Shown: positions 23,335-37,439 of the stretch, one piece after another
Position numbering within the stretch: position 1 is the first letter of the stretch
How the letters are laid out: each line of letters starts with the position of its first letter
Origin: Stomorhina lunata
Lineage: Eukaryota; Arthropoda; Insecta; Diptera; Rhiniidae
Assembly (NCBI GenBank): GCA_933228675.1
Contig: OW121743.1
Location: forward strand, 62,999,118-63,063,117
DNA length: 64,000 nt
Reading direction: 5' to 3'
The notes under the pieces: generated by a model
Told to the model about the DNA's origin: nothing
The model's input: the letters and a program-made list of their open reading frames with translations, nothing else
The model's database searches: none
Program-made: the position numbers and the translations under genes

Positions 23335-26330
23335 TATAAAACTTTTAAAAATTTTATATAAAAATAGAAAAATTTCCAAAAATTTTCTATAAAATAGAAA
23401 ATTTATCACAAAATTTCCTATAAAAATAGAAAATTTTTCAAAAATTTCCTATAAAAATAGAAAATTTTTCAAAAATTTCCTATAAAAATAGAACATTTTT
23501 CAAAAATTTTCTATAAAAATAGAAAACTTTTTAAAAATTTCCTATAAAAATAGAAAATTTTTCAAAAATATCTTATAAAAAAAGGAAATTTTTAAAAAAT
23601 TTCCTATAAAAATAGAAAACATTAAAATTTTTTTTTAAATAGAATATTTTGCAAAAATTTTCTATTAAAATAAGAAACCATTCCTTTAAAAATAAAAAAA
23701 ATAAAAAATTTCCTATAAAAATATATTTTTTTTTAAATTTCTTATAAAAAAAATTGTTTAAAAACTAGAAAATTTTTGAAAAATTTTCTATAAAAATTGA
23801 AAATTTTTGAAAACTTTCCTATAAAAATAGGAATTTTTCATAAATTTCTTATAAAAATAGGAATTTTTCAAAAATTTTTCAAAAGTAGGAAATTCTTCAA
23901 AAGTAGGAAATTTTTCAAAAGATTCCTTCAAAAATAAGAATTTTATTAAAAATTTCCTTTAAATATAGAAAATTTTTCAAAAATTTCCTATAAATGTGGG
24001 TAATTTTTTAAAAAATTCCAATAAAAGTGAAAAATTTTTCAAAAATAGACAATTTTAAAAAATTTTTCTAAAATTTTCTATAAAAATAGAAAATTTTTCA
24101 AAAACTTTCTATAAAAATAGAAAATTTTTCAAAAATTTTCTATAAAAATAGAAAAATTTTCTATAAAAATAGAAAATTTTTCAAAAATTTTCTATAAAAA
24201 TAGAAAATTTTTCAAAAATTTTCTATAAAAATAGAAAATTTTTCAAAAATTTTCTATAAGAATAGAAAATTTTTCAAAAATTTTCTATAAAAATAGAAAA
24301 TTTTTCAAAAATTTTCTATAAAAATAGAAAATTTTTCAAAAATTTTCTATAAAAATAGAAAATTTTTCAAAAATTTTCTATAAAAATAGAAAATTTTTCA
24401 AAAATTTTCTATAAAAATAGAAAATTTTTCAAAAATTTTCTATAAAAATAGAAAATTTTTCAAAAATTTTCTATAAAAATAGAAAAATTTTCAAAAATTT
24501 TCTATAAAAATAGAAAATTTTTCAAAAATTTTCTATAAAAGTAGAAAATTTTTCAAAAATTTTCTATAAGAATAGAAAAATTTTCAAAAATTTTCTATAA
24601 AAATAGGAATTTTTCAAAAATTTTTCAAAAGTAGGAAATTCTTCAAAAGTAGGAAATTTTTCAAAAGATTCCTTCAAAAATAAGAATTTTATTAAAAATT
24701 TCCTTTAAATATAGAAAATTTTTCAAAAATTTCCTATAAATGTGGGTAATTTTTTAAAAAATTCCAATAAAAGTGAAAAATTTTTCAAAAATAGACAATT
24801 TTAAAAAATTTTTCTAAAATTTTCTATAAAAATAGAAAATTTTTCAAAAACTTTCTATAAAAATAGAAAATTTTTCAAAAATTTTCTATAAAAATAGAAA
24901 AATTTTCTATAAAAATAGAAAATTTTTCAAAAATTTTCTATAAAAATAGAAAATTTTTCAAAAATTTTCTATAAAAATAGAAAATTTTTCAAAAATTTTC
25001 TATAAAAATAGAAAATTTTTCAAAAATTTTCTATAAGAATAGAAAATTTTTCAAAAATTTTCTATAAAAATAGAAAATTTTTCAAAAATTTTCTATAAAA
25101 ATAGAAAATTTTTCAAAAATTTTCTATAAAAATAGAAAATTTTTCAAAAATTTTCTATAAAAATAGAAAATTTTTCAAAAATTTTCTATAAAAATAGAAA
25201 ATTTTTCAAAAATTTTCTATAAAAATAGAAAATTTTTCAAAAATTTTCTATAAAAATAGAAAATTTTTCAAAAATTTTCTATAAAAATAGAAAATTTTTC
25301 AAAAATTTTCTATAAAAATAGAAAATTTTTCAAAAATTTTCTATAAAAATAGAAAATTTTTCAAAAATTTTCTATAAAAATAGAAAATTTTTCAAAAATT
25401 TTCTATAAAAATAGAAAATTTTTCAAAAATTTTCTATAAAAATAGAAAATTTTTCAAAAATTTTCTATAAAAATAGAAAATTTTTCAAAAATTTTCTATA
25501 AAAATAGAAAATTTTTCAAAAATTTTCTATAAAAATAGAAAATTTTTCAAAAATTTTCTATAAAAATAGAAAATTTTTCAAAAAATTTCTATAAAAATGG
25601 AAAATTTTTCAAAAATTTTCTATAAAAATAGAAAATTTTTCAAAAATTTTCTATAAAAATAGAAAATTTTTGAAAAATTTTCTATAAAAATAGAAAATTT
25701 TTGAAAAATTTTCTATAAAAATAGAAAATTTTTGAAAAATTTTCTATAAAAATAGAAAATTTTTGAAAAATTTTCTATAAAAATAGAAAATTTTTGAAAA
25801 ATTTTCTATAAAAATAGAAAATTTTTGAAAATTTTTCTATAAAAATAGAAAATTTTTGAAAAATTTCCTATAAAAATAGAAAATTTTTCAAAAATTTCCT
25901 ATAAAAATAGAAAATTTTTAATAAATTTCCTATAAAAATACAAATTTTTTCAAAATTTTCCTATAAAAATAGAAAATTTTTCAAAAATTTCCTATAAAAA
26001 TAGAAAATTTTTCAAAAATTTCCTATTAAAATAGAAAATTTTTCAAAAATTTCCTATAAAAATAGAAAGTTTTTCAAAAACTTCCTATAAAAATAGAAAA
26101 TTTTTCAAAAATTTATTATAAAAATAGAAAATTTTTCAAGAATTTCCTTTAAAATAAGAAAATTATGTGAAAGATTTTCTATAAAATTAGAAATTTTTCA
26201 AAAATTTATAAAAGTAGAAAAATTTTCAAAAATTTCCTATAAAAATATACTTTTTCAAAAACGGTCAATAAAAATAAGATTTTTTAAAATTTTCTATAAA
26301 ACTAGAAATTTTTTTAAAAATTTCCTATGT
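23335..26330. repeat. 31-bp satellite array, ctataaaaatag orientation, about 95 copies
   Basis: Unit of 31 bp built from ctataaaaatagaaaa and tttttcaaaaatttt. Every copy holds the inverted pair TTTTCTAT/ATAGAAAA. The left edge (23335-24060) and right edge (25860-26330) are diverged and the centre is nearly uniform. Within it a block of atypical copies at about 23858-24180 recurs at about 24604-24926, offset 746 bp. From about 25660 a run of copies has tttttgaaaaa in place of tttttcaaaaa. Confidence 0.95.
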
Positions 26331-27417
26331 AATATTTACAAGTTACAAATGGAGTAATCAACCAATAATATTTATGTTGCATGATAAGGTATTTGCTCTA
26401 TACGGGAGTACTTTGCACCCTAGATGTGGAGAATATAAATAAAATATAAAATATGAAATTTGACTGCTCCAACAGCGATTGCCGATGCGTTCGTTTAGTT
26501 ATTAATGTTATTATCGAGTATATTTAAATTTATTTGCCAAGATATTGAATTGTGCTGGTTGTTGAAACAAAATGATAGATGACAGGGTGATACAAAAGAT
26601 TTCAGACAATATTCCTAAAACAAATGGCAGAAAATAGCAGCAATAAATAAATGTTTTGTATGAAATTAAAGAGGTAGGAATATTTAAAATTTTTCTTAGA
26701 TTTCTAAAATATTTTCAATCTTTTTTTACACTTCACAAAAATTTTTCTTAACTGCAAACAAATAGATTTATCGCATATTTATTGCCACACAGACATTCAA
26801 ATAGAATAACAATAATAAATATTCCAAATAATAATAGAAAAAAATTGATATGAAAAAAATGTACACATTTTGTGGTAGTGACTATCATTATTTGGTCAAA
26901 CACAATAAAATCGACTATCGGTAAAATTTTATAAAAAAAAAATGAAATAAAAATTTTGTAGTATGAAAATAATTTAACCAGCAAAAACAAAAGTATTTAT
27001 ACAAAATATGCTTTTGGCTAAAATCAAATTTAGCAATAAATGAACTTTTATATCAGGCGGTTATTTAAACAAATTAGAAATGAAATGTTTGTTAGATGAA
27101 ATGAATAGTTCAATTTAAAAGAGAAATTCATTTTTGGTTTTTATTTATAAGCAAATTGTTCAGTGAAAGGAGACAATTTGTGTTTGGATATCTAAAATAA
27201 TAAAATTTTGGACAAATATTAAAGGTTTAATAAAAGGAAAAAAAATATAAAAGAGCGATTTTCTTAAATTTCTGTCAAAAATGTTGTTTTCTTTATGTCA
27301 GCTGAATTTCACTTCAGTCGCAGAGGGTTAATGTAGGTTAAATGTTATTTTCCAGGTCATACTACGATGACGATGTTAAGACCAATCAGATTTAATATTC
27401 GGTATAAAACATAACGT
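26331..27417. other. No recognisable feature
   Basis: AT-rich, with no gene or repeat identified; the 80-codon frame at 26748-26990 is low-complexity and hydrophobic. Confidence 0.35.
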
Positions 27418-28504
<1,087 letters not shown>

Positions 28505-29477
28505 TTAAACAAAAACTGGAATCTAAGTGCAATACACTTATATGTAACTTTTTAACAAAATGTTTTGTTTAAAATTTCTTTTTCATATTAAGTCTTCTAG
28601 GAAATTTCTGCCTGGAATACCTTCTTTTTCATTAAAAAGAAGTTCGTTTTTAATAATTTTTGTTCTTAAACTCGTACTTTTTTTCGTAATTTCCAATCCT
28701 TATTTCATCACATACCAGCCATAAAAACGTAAACTAAGCCATGTAACTAAAGTTCCATTTCTAAGATAGACACATGAGAAAGATGGAATATAAGTGCAAA
28801 AAAAAAGTAAAAAAGCAAAATACCAACACGATTTTAATAACAAAACTTTGTTTAGAATAAGTATTCCGTATATTCAGTTAGTAATACGGAACATGTATGA
28901 CTTTAGCAAAAAGAAAAAACAAACACTTCCATAAGTTTGTTTGTATTTTTCCAGGATTAATACCAATGCCAAAGAGTCATGTTCTGTCAAAAAATCAACA
29001 GACTAAGACTGAACTAGATATTAAAATAATAGAGAAAAAAAAACGAAAAAACTAAATATGATTCTTCCTATTCAGTAGAGGTGGAGGAGACGCATGAAAA
29101 GGATTATCAAACACTTGTATTTATAAGGATAAATGAATATGTTGGCTAAACTAGTAGATGTCTTTTGGTTATTTTGTATTGAGTTGTATTAGTATTAGTC
29201 TAAATATGTGTAGGTTTATATGTAAGGTAATATAGAAATATTTATGGGTGGATTCATCATTATTGAGATGTCAGAAATATTCATCATTTTCTGGTAAATG
29301 GAAAAAGTTTTGATGTTTACATGGCTTTGCTGTTGCTGCTCATCTTGTCCCTCCTTCTAGATTAGGTGTTAAAAGTTGGGATTATTATATTTTGTGCTAT
29401 AGCTACAACAAAATGGAGGTATATTTGATTTTTTAAAATATATGTTCTCATAGTTTAATTCCAAATAGTTATAAAAG
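28505..29477. other. No recognisable feature
   Basis: AT-rich sequence, nothing recognised. Confidence 0.35.
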
Positions 29478-31860
29478 ATTTCGTAAGAAAATTTTTCGTT
29501 AAAAAAAATTTCTAAAGAAAATTTTCTATAGAAAAATTTTTAAGACGAAAAAATGTCAATAGTAAAATTTCTATGACAAAAAATTTTTAGAACGAAAAAT
29601 TTCTACAGAAAAATGTTTATAATGAAATTCTCTCTATAGAAAAATTTGTATAACGAAAACTTTTCGATAGAAAAATTTTTATAACCAAAAATTTTCTATA
29701 GAAAATTTTTATAACGAAATATTTTCTATAGAAGAATTTTTATTACGAAAAATTTTCTGTAGAAACATTTTTTTAACATAAAGTTTTCTACAGAAATGTT
29801 TTTATGACGAAAAATTTTTTATAGACAAAAAATTTTATAACAAAATATTTTTTGTAGAGAAAAAAATTTATAACGAAAAATTTTCTATTGAAAAAATTTT
29901 TATAGTGAAAAATTTTTTATACAAAAGTTTTTATAGCGAAATATTTTCTATACAAAAATTTTTATAAAGAAAAAATTTCTATGGAAAAATTTTTACAACG
30001 AAAAATTTTAATAACGAAAAATTTTCTATAGCAACAATTTTATAACGAAATAGAAAAAATTTTATAACAAAAAATTTTCTAAAGAAAAAGTTTAATACCG
30101 AAAAATTTTCTATAGCAACATTTTTCTAACGAAAAATTTTCTTAGAAATTTTTATAGACATATTTTTAGCGAAAAATTTTGTATAGAAAAATTTTTATAA
30201 CGAAAACTTTTCGTGAACTTTTTTATGAACGAAAAATTTTGAAAGGAAATTTTTTTTAACGAAAAAAATTTATAACGATACATTTTCTAACAACAAACAA
30301 TTTTTTAACGAAAAAGTTTCTACAGAAAAAATTGTTTAACGAAAAATTTTTAATAGGTAAAATTTCTCAACGAAAAATTTTTAATAGAAAAAATTTCTTA
30401 ACGAAAATTTTTTAATAAAAAAATTTTTTGACGAAAAATTTGTAATAGAAAAAATTTTTTAATAAAATATTTTAATACAAAAAAATTTTTACGAAAAACT
30501 TTTAATAGAAAAATTTTTATAACGAAAAATTTTCTATGGAGAAATTATTAGAACAAAAAATTTTCTTTAGAAGAATTTTTATAACAAAAATTTTCTATAG
30601 AAACATTTTTATAACAAAAAATTTTCTATAAAAACATTTTTATAAGGAAATATTTTTAATAGCGAAAAAATTTTATAACGAAAAATTTTCTATAGAAAAA
30701 AATTTTCTGCAGAAAAAATTTTTATAGCGAAAAATTTTTCTTAAGAAAAATTTGCTATAGAGAAATTTTTTACAAAAAATTTTCAATAGAAAAATTTTAA
30801 ATAGAAAAATTTTAATAACTAAAGATTTTCATAATGATAATTTTCTATAGAAAAATTTTTGTAACGAAAAATTTTCTACTGAAAAATTTTTATAATGAAA
30901 AACTTTCTATAAAACATTTTTCTACCGAAAAATTTTCTATAGAAAAATTTTTATAACGAAAAATTTTCTATAGAAAAATTTTTGTAACGAAAAATTTTCC
31001 ATAGAAAAATTTTTATAACGAAAAATTGTCTATAGAAAAATTTGTATAACTAAACATTTTGTATAGAAACATTTTTATACCGAAAAATTTTCTATAAAAA
31101 AATTTTTATGACGAAAAAAAATTTGCGTTTAAAAAATTTTTATAACGAAAAATTTTGCGTAGAAATTTTTTATAATAAAATACTTTCTATAGAAAAATTT
31201 GTGTAACGAACAATTTTCTATAGAAAAATTTTTATAACGAAAAATTTTTTAAAACGAAAATTTTCTATAGAAAAACTTTTGTAATCTATAACCAAAAATT
31301 TTCTATAGAAACATATTTATAACGAAAAATTTTCCATTGAAAAATTTTTATAACGAAAAATTTTCTATAGAAAATTTTTATAACGAAACAATTTATATAG
31401 AAAAATTTTGTATAGAAAAATTTTTATAACAAAAAATTTTCTATAGAAAAATTTTAATAACGAAAAATTTTCTATAGAAAAATTTTTTAACGAAAAATTT
31501 ACTATAGAAAAATTTTTATAACGAAAAATTTTTTTCGAAAAATTTTTATGACGAAAAATTTTCTATACAAAAATTTTTATGACGAAAAATTTTCCATACA
31601 AAAATTTTTATAACAAAAAATTTTCTATAGAAGAATTTTTATAACTGAAAATGTATATAGAAATTGTTCATAAAAACTTTTTTCGAATAGAAAATTTTTC
31701 GTTAGAAAATATTTTCTTTGGATTTCTGTACAAAATTTTCGTTGTAAAAATTTTCGTATAGAAAATTGTTTTCGTTATAAAAACTTTTTTATAGAAAATA
31801 GTTCGTTATAAAAATTTTTTTGTAGAAAATTTTTCTATAAAAAAATTTTTCTTTCTTGAA
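29478..31860. repeat. Diverged 31-bp satellite array (taacgaaaaattttctatag), about 75 copies
   Basis: The best copies (30840-31060, 31180-31580) have period 31: taacgaaaaa, ttttctatag, aaaaattttta. There is much more divergence and indel variation than in the 23335 array. The core TTTTCTATAGAAAA is the palindrome seen in the arrays at 9161, 55055 and 60400. Confidence 0.9.
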
Positions 31861-33126
31861 AAGGAAAACAAATTATACACTATTATTTTGTAACGGGGAC
31901 GATAATTAATTTTTTATACCAGAATGCCCCTTTAAATATCATCAAAGTTCGACTTGACTTGCCACAAAACATGATTCTAGATTTTATTTCTGTTTCTTTT
32001 TGATATTCTCCCTACTTATGCCCAACATTTTCCACCAAGTACGTGATTAATTTTTATGTTATTTCAACATAAAATCAAAAAAGAAAAAACCTAATACAGG
32101 ACATTTATATCTCAACTTATTCCCTCACAAAAATAAAAACTTTGATTTGAAATGAAGCAAAAGTTTTATTAATATTTAATAAATTTATTAATATAAAATC
32201 GTGTTTGTCTAGTGGCAACAAAAAAAAAACTTATTTAATTAATTTATTTAAATTATTTATCTATTTTTTTCTTAGTTACTAACTATGTACCATATTAAAA
32301 CCACATTACAATATTTGCTTAAAATTTATGGCAAAACCAAGAGTTTTATGTTTAAAAAATAAAATAACTTGTGTTTATTGAAATGAATTATGCGACATTA
32401 TGTTTCCAAAAAACAGTAGAATTGCTCTTAATATTAATCAAATAACACTGCGAAAAATTGCTTATAATATTTAATGAAAATTTGTTATTGTAAATGACTA
32501 GACGGTTAAATTTGATTAATTAATAACTAATAAATTAAGTAGTAAATTTTGTTAAGTTCTTATTGATATTTTAGAGAAACTTATGATTAGTTATTAAATT
32601 TCGTAACTAAATAATTAACTATGTTATCTATCAATAAATTTCATGATGCTTTGCTTTATTGACATTTTATACTTGTATTAAGACCTAATAATAAATTAGA
32701 CAATAACATATTAAGTTTGAGAGGCTAGTCAATTTTTTAATTATGAAACCATAGATTTATAATAATATTTTCTTCAGACTCTTATAATATTTTTAGTTTG
32801 ACTATAATATATAGGACTGCGATTTCACTACATCATTTTTTAATTAATTAAGTTGTTTAGAGGTTTTGAAAGGGGATTGACACTTATGAGGCTAGTGCAA
32901 GAGGTAATTTAATAAGTCACGGACTTTTTGACCCCTTGTCGTAACAAATCTTTCCATAGTACTCAAAACAATCGCTCTAATAAGAGCTAAATGTGAACAA
33001 CACGGTTAGGGAGGGAGTGGTCATATGGCAGCATAGCGAGGCAAGTTAAGGCTCATATTAAGATACAGAAAATTGACCATCCTAAAAGTTTTCGATCACA
33101 ATCAACAAAAGGAACAGTGTCAGTTG
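31861..33126. other. No recognisable feature
   Basis: AT-rich sequence. The stretch 32880-33100 is less AT-rich and may be repeat-derived, but I cannot identify it. Confidence 0.3.
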
Positions 33127-34368
33127 TGTCGAATCTTATATACCCACCATCAAATTGTGTCAAATTTAGAAATATACCTCACATATAAAGACACATATAC
33201 GAGGGTGCAGCTTGTTCAAAATGTGGACCAAATATGGTATTGTTGGTAAAATATTTGGACTAAATTCGGATGCAGTAGCTTTATAATATGTAGTTAGGAT
33301 AAACATGTGGATAGTAATACGGAAGGTCCATATAATGCATCCACTTTATATAAAGTCTGGACTTAACACTGATTGATAGCAATCAAATTTCTCAGATGCA
33401 ATCTTAATATACTTAATGTACCTCCAAATCTTGCTGATGGTATATACACATATAAGAGCTTTGGCCTAATGTTGACCGATAAAGCTTATTTATACAAAAT
33501 TTAGTGGATATAACTGTCATAGTTTGTAATTTAATAGTTTTAAATGGCGATAGTGATTGCCGGGAGTGGTTTTTGTATGAAAGCTATGGTTAAAAATGGA
33601 CCGATTAATATAAAATTTGATATTCTGACGAATAGGTACAAAAAACTTCTTTGTTCTAAATTAAGTTGTCATATCTATTGCAATTGGATTTTATTTATCA
33701 GCTTTAATGTGATTTCCAGAGCGGGGTTATATGGGAACTCTAATTAGATGTGAACCGACTTCGCCCATTTTTAATACACAACTTTCTGAAAATATCGAAA
33801 AAACTTTTGTAGAAGTTTGTCCCTCTAGCGCATTTCGTTAAGTCTCAATCACGCTTTTATCTGACGGATAGATGGACAAAAACCCCCTTTTCTTTTTGAA
33901 TTTTTATGCTATAGTTAAATGTTAACCGATTTCGATGAAATTTTATATGCTGCTTATGCTTATGTAACACTTCTACATACCAAATTTTATCATTATAGCT
34001 GTTATAATTTGTCATTTATAAACAAATATGCGATTAGCCTAAACAAGGTTATCTGGGAGCTATGGTCAAATGTGAATCGATTTTGCCCGATTTCAATACC
34101 AACATTTTCCAAAGAACGAAGAATATTTATGCCAAGTTTCAGTGATCTATATCTTTTCGTTAAGGTTTTATTGTGCCGACAACAGACATACGGATAGACA
34201 GACAGACAGTCAAACGGACAGACAGACGGACATCGCTCAATCGTCTTAGAATTTCATAAGGATTCATAATATACTTCAATTTTCTTTTTGAGCTAATAGT
34301 AAGAAAATTACAAACGGAATGACAATTTCAGTATACCCCCGATTCTTTTTGATAGTGGGTATAAAAAT
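33127..34368 (-). mobile_element. DINE-1-like element, family B
   Basis: From 'tatacccaccatcaaattg' through several modules with 'gggaactctaattagatgtg' and 'gggagctatggtcaaatgtg', a gacagacagacagtcaaacgg block, 'gacatcgctcaatcgtcttag' and 'gatagtgggtataaaaa'. It provides the uninterrupted version of the site hit by the hAT element at 525-2954. Open frames of 67 and 92 codons in it are not supported as genes. Confidence 0.8.
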
Positions 34369-34628
34369 ACAAAAATATATATTTCAAATTCTGTTTTAAT
34401 TTGGTAATGTTTTGTAGATTTTTGTCGATTTTTAGATATGGAAGTATATATGTGTGGTAGGCGTGTCCTTAGGCCCTCTGTAGGCACAAAGAGAACATAG
34501 AAAATATCAGTGTATTTGCGATTTTACAAAAATGAGAATAAGAACAAATACATATTTTCTTGTACTCTTTTGCATGTGTTTTGTTGTTGCAAATTCTGAA
34601 ATGATTGATTTTCATATTTTAGTTTGTT

Positions 34629-37190
34629 TTTATACCCTTCACCAATAGGTGAAAGGGTATTATAAGTTTGTGATTCCGTTTGTAATTTTTTTATTAGTGA
34701 TCGTAGACCCCATAAAAATTATACCGATCGACTCAGAATCGGGAGGAGATTCGATTAAGCGATGTCCGTCTGTCTGTCTGTCCGTCCGTCTGTCTGTCTG
34801 TTGAAATCAAGTTTCTGAAGCCCCTGGACGATGGACTTACATAAATTATATATTAGATTTTAGGAAATTCTCCCGTAATGAACGCTATTAAATTTCATTA
34901 AAATCGGTTTATAAACACCGAAAATATCGAAAAAATACCAAAAATTAGACGAAAATTTTAAAATTTTTGATTGAAACACACTTTTAAATAACAAGAGAAA
35001 AAAGATACTCCTGTGTACATGTGATAATATGTTATATATCAGATTGTAGGAAATATTTTCCCAAAGCACTCTGTAAAATTTTATCAAAATCGGTCCATAA
35101 ACAACTGAGATATCGCCAAAACACTGAATTTGATGTATCGCAAATTGCCCAAAGTACACATTAGAGAATGTTTGTTGAAAAAATTAAATGCAGAAATAGG
35201 AAAAACTATCCTCCTTTAGTACGGACCTACATAAATTTTATATCAGATTTTAGGAAATTCCTCCACCAAGCACGTTATTAAATTTTATCAAAAGCGGTCT
35301 ATAAACAATTGAGATATCGCCATAACACTACATTTGATGTACAGCAAACTGCCCAAAGTACGTGTCTAAGAAATTTTGTTTACATTTTGTAAGTATTGTT
35401 TCAGCGATATCTCAGGTGTTTATGGACCGATTGTGATGAAATTTGACATCGTTCTTTATGGGAGGATTTTCTAAAATCTGATAAATATACTCCACAAATC
35501 TGATTATGAATACCATTCAAATTGTACCGATCAACTCAGAATCGGCACAAGAATCGATTTCGCGACCTCCGTCCGTCCGTCTGTTTGTTTGTCCGTCCGT
35601 CTACATGTCCGTCCGTCTACCTGTCTGTCCTTTTTTCTGTTGTAGTCAAGTTTTTGGAGCTCCTGTTTTGTCGATATCTCAGATGTTTATTTTGATGAAG
35701 TTTAATAGCGTCCTTCGCAGGGGATTATCTAAATCCTGATGTATTCTGTAATTTGTGGTAGATATAATTTAGCGTTTAAGCGATGGTGTTTTGATCGACA
35801 ATGTTGAAATTCAGGGTGGGACAATTCAGGAGCTCCACAAATCTGGTTTTAGCAGACAGACACACTGCATTTATCTTAATTTTGTGTCTGACTTTTGAAC
35901 ATTATGATAACATTTGAGAATGTATTATATATCAAATTATAGGTAATCTTCCTAGGAAGTACAAAAATGCAGCTGATTACATGATATCCGTTCAAAACCT
36001 ACATATGTATGTAAGTATCTCACATATCAACAAAAATTTAAATTTTTTAATTGCAATTGGGAGAAATCCGTTCACGTTTGACAATTGATCCCGTATAACT
36101 TCGCCTAAGGCAATCTCTTAGTAGCTAATAAATGACAAATTATAATAGATACGATGATGACATTTAGTATAAAGACGTTGTACAATATTGATATTCAGGA
36201 CAATAGCGCCTAAAATAAACTTTCTAGAGGGACAACATTTGACAAAAGTATTTCTGATATCTTGAAAAGTTCGATATTGAAAATGGGCGAGCTCTATTCA
36301 CATTTAGTGAAATCTCCCATATAAACCCGACCGGGAATCGATTTAATGCTGATAAATTAAATCACATTAAAATTGCACAAATAACTAGAGCAAAACTTTC
36401 CAAACATCCATCGGACAGATCGAAAGAACTATACATCCCAAATATTATTGATGAAGTGTTCATTTTAATTAATTAACTAACTTCAAATTAATAAGTAAAC
36501 TTTTCCGACAAAGCTGATAACCATCCATTCAAATACATTTACACGTATGTATCTAAAACTAAGAGTGTATACCCTATAATTTTAAGGCTTGTATACATTG
36601 ACAAGCATTGTTAAAGCTTTGACCTAAATCAGTCCGCTAACTTCAGAGTTTTACATAACTAATCAAGAACTTTTACTAGTTGGATAATTCGTACGAATTA
36701 AAGTGCACAACCCTCACTGGGCACAGCGTGTCAGAATACTTAAACTTCATCAAATCGATGTGCTATTGCAAATCTAAGGGCATCTACATTTTGAAGCATC
36801 TTTTCTGCATGGTTTATCTGGTCTATCGAACTTTATTAAATGTTCGTAAAATATGTGTCTATTTTATTTCGAAGCTACTGGCTGGCTTAAATATGCTCTA
36901 CTTGTAGTCTAGTAATCATTATCTTTCACAAAGGGACCACTTAAAAACCCAAGTGAATCTTCCCTTGACATCAGCCACCTGCCCAACCTAACCTTTGGGT
37001 GCATAACTATTCTAGATGATGACGCCACCGAAAAGGTTTTCGTTTTCCGACTCTTAATTTTAAAGACTCTTTGCATATAATACTAGTATAACCAAATATT
37101 GCTACGAATTACATTAAGTACTTTTGGAACACCATTGGTGAAGGGTATCCAAGATTCGGCAAAGCCGAATATACCACTCTTACTTGTTTT
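34629..37190 (+). mobile_element. Composite of DINE-1-like elements
   Basis: Head tatacccttcaccaatagg (34629), 'ccgatcgactcagaatcgg' and 'gcgatgtccgtctgtctg' block, then about four imperfect modules with 'taggaaattc' and 'tcggtctataaacaa'. A second head-type block lies at 35518-35640 ('ccgatcaactcagaatcgg', repeated gtccgtctg). 35990-36430 is a plus-strand piece of family B (ataaatgacaaattataat, 'gataaattaaatcac'). The terminus is at 37126-37190: gaagggtatcc, hairpin attcggcaaagccgaat and ctcttacttgtttt, just as INE-1 ends. 36431-37125 is unassigned. Nested or fused copies are likely. Confidence 0.68.
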
Positions 37191-37439
37191 CTTTTTGGTT
37201 TGTGTTGTGTATGTGTATGTGATGATAACTGGTGCTCGGCCCCTAGGGGCTAACTTGCCTATCATGGCCTTAGGCTAACTTTGTTTAGATTTTGCACACA
37301 AATATGCCTAGTCGGTATCAAGTTACATTTCATTTATATACGACAACTGCTTTCAGATATATTTTCCATAATGTTATTTTTTCGATTCTTCCATATTTAA
37401 GGATTTGTGCATCCTAGGCGTATCCTCAGACAGATTTTG

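Noticed and set aside
35506..35739. 77-codon frame with VRLFVCPSVYMSVR
   Set aside because: Read-through of the GTCCGTCTG block of a DINE-1-like copy.
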